NCBI GenBank assembly: GCA_031273645.1
Contig: JAISRM010000166.1
Location: forward strand, 1-7,997
Origin: Endomicrobium sp.
GTDB lineage: Bacteria > Elusimicrobiota > Endomicrobiia > Endomicrobiales > Endomicrobiaceae
Direction: 5' to 3'
DNA: 7,997 nucleotides
Both the position numbers and the translations under genes were made by a program. Every line of letters starts with the position of its first letter. The first letter of the stretch is position 1. The notes beneath the pieces are model-generated. The model was not told where the DNA came from, searched no databases, and saw only the letters and a program-made list of their open reading frames with translations. Shown piece after piece: positions 6,105 to 7,997 of this stretch.

Positions 6105-6133
6105 AACTATCCCTTTGAGAAAACAGCGGTCAA
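6105..6133 (-). promoter_or_regulatory. Candidate sigma-70-type promoter before the purine phosphorylase
   Basis: On the minus strand TTGACC (6128-6133) is followed after 17 bases by ATAGTT (6105-6110). The -35 box is good and the -10 box is poor. Transcription from it would start only a few bases before the ATG at 6092, giving a very short leader, which would agree with the missing ribosome binding site. The evidence is two short words at proper spacing, so this is tentative. Confidence 0.25.
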
Positions 6134-6148
6134 CTGATTTTTTAAACT

Positions 6149-6185
6149 CAGACTGCGTCTGTTTTTATACTGCGTCTGTTTTTAT
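6149..6185 (+). repeat. 17-bp perfect tandem repeat with a mini-hairpin
   Basis: ACTGCGTCTGTTTTTAT occurs twice back to back (6152-6168 and 6169-6185) with no mismatch. The first unit completes a hairpin CAGAC-TGC-GTCTG (6149-6161) followed by TTTTTAT, a terminator-like form on the plus strand. A related AACAGACGCAAACA (6206-6219) lies shortly after and can pair with either unit. The plus strand carries no gene here, so the hairpin is best seen as another member of the repeat family. Confidence 0.65.
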
Positions 6186-6224
6186 GCGGGAAAGAACAGA
6201 CGCAAACAAAACAGATGAAACCTG

Positions 6225-6288
6225 AAAAGAAATAATGTCAGAAACTATATTAATATTAAAAATGGATTCCCGTTTTCACGGGAATGAC
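6225..6288 (+). repeat. Fragment D: right end of the 173-bp element
   Basis: This 64-bp stretch aligns without gaps to 6416-6479, with three mismatches. It keeps the complete terminal palindrome ATTCCC-GTTTTCAC-GGGAAT (6266-6285) and the GAC end but lacks the left two thirds of the element. Two of the three differences are a paired change, A-T in the full copy to G-C here, that extends the palindrome stem and preserves base pairing. Confidence 0.8.
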
Positions 6289-6300
6289 AGACTTCGTCTG
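6288..6300 (+). repeat. Mini-hairpin CAGAC-TTC-GTCTG between two element copies
   Basis: A perfect 5-bp stem with a TTC loop sits between the end of fragment D and the start of the full copy at 6307. It is the reverse complement of the CAGAC-GAA-GTCTG hairpins at 6520-6532 and 6628-6640. Its position suggests that the element and the mini-hairpin spread or were assembled together. Confidence 0.55.
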
Positions 6301-6306
6301 TGTTTT

Positions 6307-6479
6307 GTCATTCCCGCGTTTTTAATATTTTTTCTTCCTAAGCAGCCTGCGCCCGAATGTTTTTATCGGGTGGGAATCCACGTTTGCTAAAAAATTCTTT
6401 TTACATTGCGTCTTTAAAAGAAATAATGTCAGAAACTATATTAATATTAAACATGGATTCCCATTTTCATGGGAATGAC
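6307..6479 (+). repeat. Full-length 173-bp dRS3-like mosaic element, copy B (plus orientation)
   Basis: It starts with GTCATTCCCGCG and ends with CATGGGAATGAC, giving terminal inverted repeats. Layout: a split palindrome (ATTCCC at 6310-6315; GGGAATCCA at 6372-6380) enclosing a spacer with a CCCGA/TCGGG stem-loop, an AT-rich middle, then a complete palindrome ATTCCC-ATTTTCAT-GGGAAT (6457-6476). The inner flanks GGGAATCCA and TGGATTCCC are also inverted relative to each other, so the whole unit is two dRS3-type palindromes facing each other. It has no transposase. The short open frame across it is shared by the copies but reads as the well-known spurious 'MDSxFxGND' translation of such palindromes, so no gene is called. 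Confidence 0.8.
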
Positions 6480-6679
6480 AGACACAAACAAAACAGACAC
6501 TGTGTATATTCCCATAAAACAGACGAAGTCTGCAAACGCTGGCTGTATTTCATAAAACAGGCGAAGCCTGCCGTTTTCATGGGAATGACAGACACAAACA
6601 AAACAGACACTGGGTATTCCCATAAAACAGACGAAGTCTGCAGATGCTGGCTGTCTTCCATAAAACAGGCGAAGCCTGC
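6464..6679 (+). repeat. 110-bp tandem duplication downstream of deoB
   Basis: Two consecutive units (6464-6573 and 6574-6679) are nearly identical. The second has a 2-bp deletion (CACTGGGTATTCCC versus CACTGTGTATATTCCC) and several substitutions. Each unit begins inside the right end of the 173-bp element, so the duplication arose after the element was in place. Each unit contains two 21-bp hairpin repeats. The interval 6093-6743 shows no other credible gene. Confidence 0.8.
6513..6679 (-). repeat. Four mini-hairpin repeats (CAGRC-GAA-GYCTG) after deoB
   Basis: A 21-bp word beginning CATAAAACAG and forming CAGAC-GAA-GTCTG or CAGGC-GAA-GCCTG occurs at 6513, 6551, 6621 and 6659 (spacings 38, 70 and 38). 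The two stem types alternate and pairing is always preserved. On the minus strand each reads stem, TTC loop, stem, then TTTTATG, so transcripts leaving deoB meet four terminator-like hairpins in a row, the first about 65 nt after the stop. Stems are only five to six pairs, so real termination is uncertain. Confidence 0.6.
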
Positions 6680-6743
6680 TTAGGGATCAAAGAACATTAA
6701 TGCTTTCGGCAATGACTGACCTTAAAAAAAAGTCAGCAATCAG

Positions 6744-7928
6744 TTATTTTTCTATCTGCTTCAAAAAGCTTTCTCCGTTTTTCATTTTATCAAGAGAAAA
6801 ATAACCGGCTATGGTTTGGCCTATATCAGACAAACTTTCTCTTACTCCTAAATTTACGTTTTTCTTTAAATTTTTACCGTAAACGATTAAAGGAACGTAT
6901 TCTCTCGTATGATCCGTGTGGACATTGTACGTCGGGTCGCAGCCGTGATCGGCCGTAATTATCAAAATGTCTTCGTCATTTAAAGAACTTTTAAGTTCCG
7001 GCAAAAAATCGTCAAAATCTTTCAGGGCTTTTGCATAAGAAGCGACGTCGCGCCTGTGCCCCCAGAGCATATCAAAATCTACGAGATTGGTAAAAATCAA
7101 AGAATTTTTTCCGGAAAGCTTTTTTATTTCTTCAAGACAGCTGCGCATTCCCGCAATATTTCCCTGCGGATGAAGAGATCTTGTTATTCCTTTTGAATTA
7201 AAAATATCTTCTATTTTGCCCACGGCGATAACTTCGCCGCCGGATTCTTTTATTTTGTCTAAAACGGTTTCTTCAAAAGGAGTCAGCGAGTAATCTTTTC
7301 TGTTTGCCGTCCTTGTAAAATTTCCGTTTTCTCCGGTAAACGGCCTTGCTATAACTCTGCCTACGGCGTTTTCGCCTCTAAGCATTTCTCTTGCCGTCTT
7401 GCATATTTCATACAATTTATTAAGCCCGTAATGCTCTTCATGGGCGGCAATTTGAAAAACGGAATCTGCGGAAGTGTAAACTATGGGGTATCCGGTTTTT
7501 ATATGTTCGTCTGCAAGTTCCTTAATTATTTCCGTTCCCGATGCGGCTTTATTTCCTATTATTTTACTTCCTATTTTTGTTTCAAATTCATTTATTAAAG
7601 ATTTTGGAAAACCCGCAGGATAAACCGGAAAAGGCTTGTCTAAAATTATGCCTGTCATTTCCCAATGCCCCGCCGTCGTATCTTTAGCCGGCGATTTTGT
7701 CGCCATTTTTCCAAACGCTCCCTGCAAATCTTTATCCTGCAAAGCGGATTTTACGCCGATAATTTTATAAAGCCCCAGTTTTTCAAGCTCCGGCAGACAA
7801 AAATCCGCGCCGGCATTTTGAAATATATGCCTTAGAGTGTCTGCTCCTTCGTCGTTATATTTGTAAGCGTCTTCAAGCGCTCCTGCGCCGACGCTGTCTA
7901 AAACGATCAATATTATTCTCTTAGGCAT
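6744..7928 (-). CDS. deoB: Phosphopentomutase
   Basis: Alkaline-phosphatase-superfamily enzyme with two Mn2+ ions that converts (deoxy)ribose-1-phosphate to the 5-phosphate, linking nucleoside phosphorolysis to central metabolism; cytosolic. The 394 residues match the family length. Metal and catalytic sites are plain: VLDSVGAGA (9-17, D11), DTTAGHWE (83-90, with T85 at the position phosphorylated in the Bacillus cereus enzyme), YTSADSVFQIA (151-161), DFDMLWGHRRD (284-294, D286 and H291), ADHGCDPT (326-333, D327 and H328) and HTDHTREYVP (337-346, H340). The ATG at 7928 has AAGGA four to five bases upstream. It follows the preceding gene after 18 bp, so they are probably cotranscribed. Its products come from the two phosphorylases encoded beyond the 651-bp repeat-rich gap. 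Confidence 0.96.
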   Translation of the reverse strand: MPKRIILIVLDSVGAGALEDAYKYNDEGADTLRHIFQNAGADFCLPELEKLGLYKIIGVKSALQDKDLQGAFGKMATKSPAKDTTAGHWEMTGIILDKPFPVYPAGFPKSLINEFETKIGSKIIGNKAASGTEIIKELADEHIKTGYPIVYTSADSVFQIAAHEEHYGLNKLYEICKTAREMLRGENAVGRVIARPFTGENGNFTRTANRKDYSLTPFEETVLDKIKESGGEVIAVGKIEDIFNSKGITRSLHPQGNIAGMRSCLEEIKKLSGKNSLIFTNLVDFDMLWGHRRDVASYAKALKDFDDFLPELKSSLNDEDILIITADHGCDPTYNVHTDHTREYVPLIVYGKNLKKNVNLGVRESLSDIGQTIAGYFSLDKMKNGESFLKQIEK

Positions 7929-7946
7929 ATTTTCCTTACTCTGTCT

Positions 7947-7997
7947 TTACTTTTTTCTTTTAAGCGCTTTTTGAACCGCTTGCGCTATATCAACATC
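7947..7997 (-). CDS. C-terminal tail of an unidentified gene (partial, enters from beyond the window)
   Basis: The last 16 codons of an open frame are visible, reading DVDIAQAVQKALKRKK and ending in TAA at 7947-7949. The other two minus-strand frames are closed by early stops, and the tail lies 18 bp before deoB with the deoB ribosome site in between, so a co-directional upstream gene is likely. The basic, helical-looking end gives no family clue. Nothing more can be said about its function from this fragment. Confidence 0.55.
   Translation of the reverse strand, partial: DVDIAQAVQKALKRKK

Noticed and set aside
6467..6661. Minus-strand 64-codon frame encoding an internally repeated peptide after deoB
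   Set aside because: It is a by-product of the 110-bp tandem duplication; the repeat period happens to be a multiple of three only because of the 2-bp deletion. There is no start signal or recognisable domain.
6357..6683. Open reading frame of 108 codons across the full element and tandem duplication, with a counterpart at 644-859 (minus) sharing F-L-S-G-G-N and M-D-S-H-F-H-G-N-D
   Set aside because: The similarity is explained by the repeated DNA. The 'MDSxFxGND' tail is the familiar translation of GGATTCCC...GGGAATGAC palindromes. There is no ribosome site, the fragments do not keep the frame, and stem covariation explains the base changes better than codon constraint.
6719..6743. CTGAC...GTCAG hairpin with an eight-base A/T tract as a deoB terminator
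   Set aside because: The T-tract lies in the loop rather than after the stem, so it does not have the form of an intrinsic terminator.

Overview
All recognisable genes in this window lie on the minus strand, so the biology reads from right to left. The order of transcription is: the tail of an unidentified gene, deoB (phosphopentomutase), a class I purine nucleoside phosphorylase, deoA (pyrimidine nucleoside/thymidine phosphorylase), recJ (single-strand DNA exonuclease), mtnP (methylthioadenosine phosphorylase), cdd (cytidine deaminase), and the first 31 codons of what looks like a Na+/phosphate cotransporter. The DNA is AT-rich and gene-dense with several overlapping stop/start junctions. 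It is clearly bacterial. The phylum cannot be fixed from the sequence; the combination of an AT-rich genome, compact genes and dispersed palindromes would fit, for example, an Elusimicrobiota/Endomicrobium-like bacterium, but that is only a low-confidence guess.

Metabolically this is a nucleoside salvage and catabolism cluster. Cdd deaminates (deoxy)cytidine to (deoxy)uridine. DeoA and the purine phosphorylase split pyrimidine and purine nucleosides with inorganic phosphate. MtnP does the same to methylthioadenosine. DeoB moves the phosphate of the resulting (deoxy)ribose-1-phosphate to the 5 position so that the sugar can enter central metabolism. RecJ, embedded between the phosphorylases and translationally coupled to deoA, could supply nucleotides from single-stranded DNA, although its usual role is repair. 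Three phosphate-consuming enzymes plus a probable phosphate importer make a coherent phosphorolysis theme.

The two long gaps, 486-932 (cdd/mtnP) and 6093-6743 (purine phosphorylase/deoB), hold no convincing gene. They are packed with repeats. The core is a 173-bp element with GTCATTCCC termini, present as two full copies in opposite orientation (665-837 and 6307-6479, about 94% identical by eye) and two fragments (535-592 and 6225-6288). It is built from palindromes of the form ATTCCC-N8-GGGAAT, the same consensus as the neisserial dRS3 repeat. Around it lie many 5-bp-stem mini-hairpins (CAGNC-triloop-GNCTG) whose stem bases covary, a 110-bp tandem duplication, a 10-bp minisatellite and a 17-bp tandem repeat.

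The most interesting structural observation is that the last codons of mtnP plus the following A-run are duplicated (28 bp, 26 matches) just upstream of cdd. The copies bracket the whole repeat cluster. This suggests that mtnP and cdd were once separated by only about 24 bp and that the cluster arrived between them with duplication of the mtnP 3' end.
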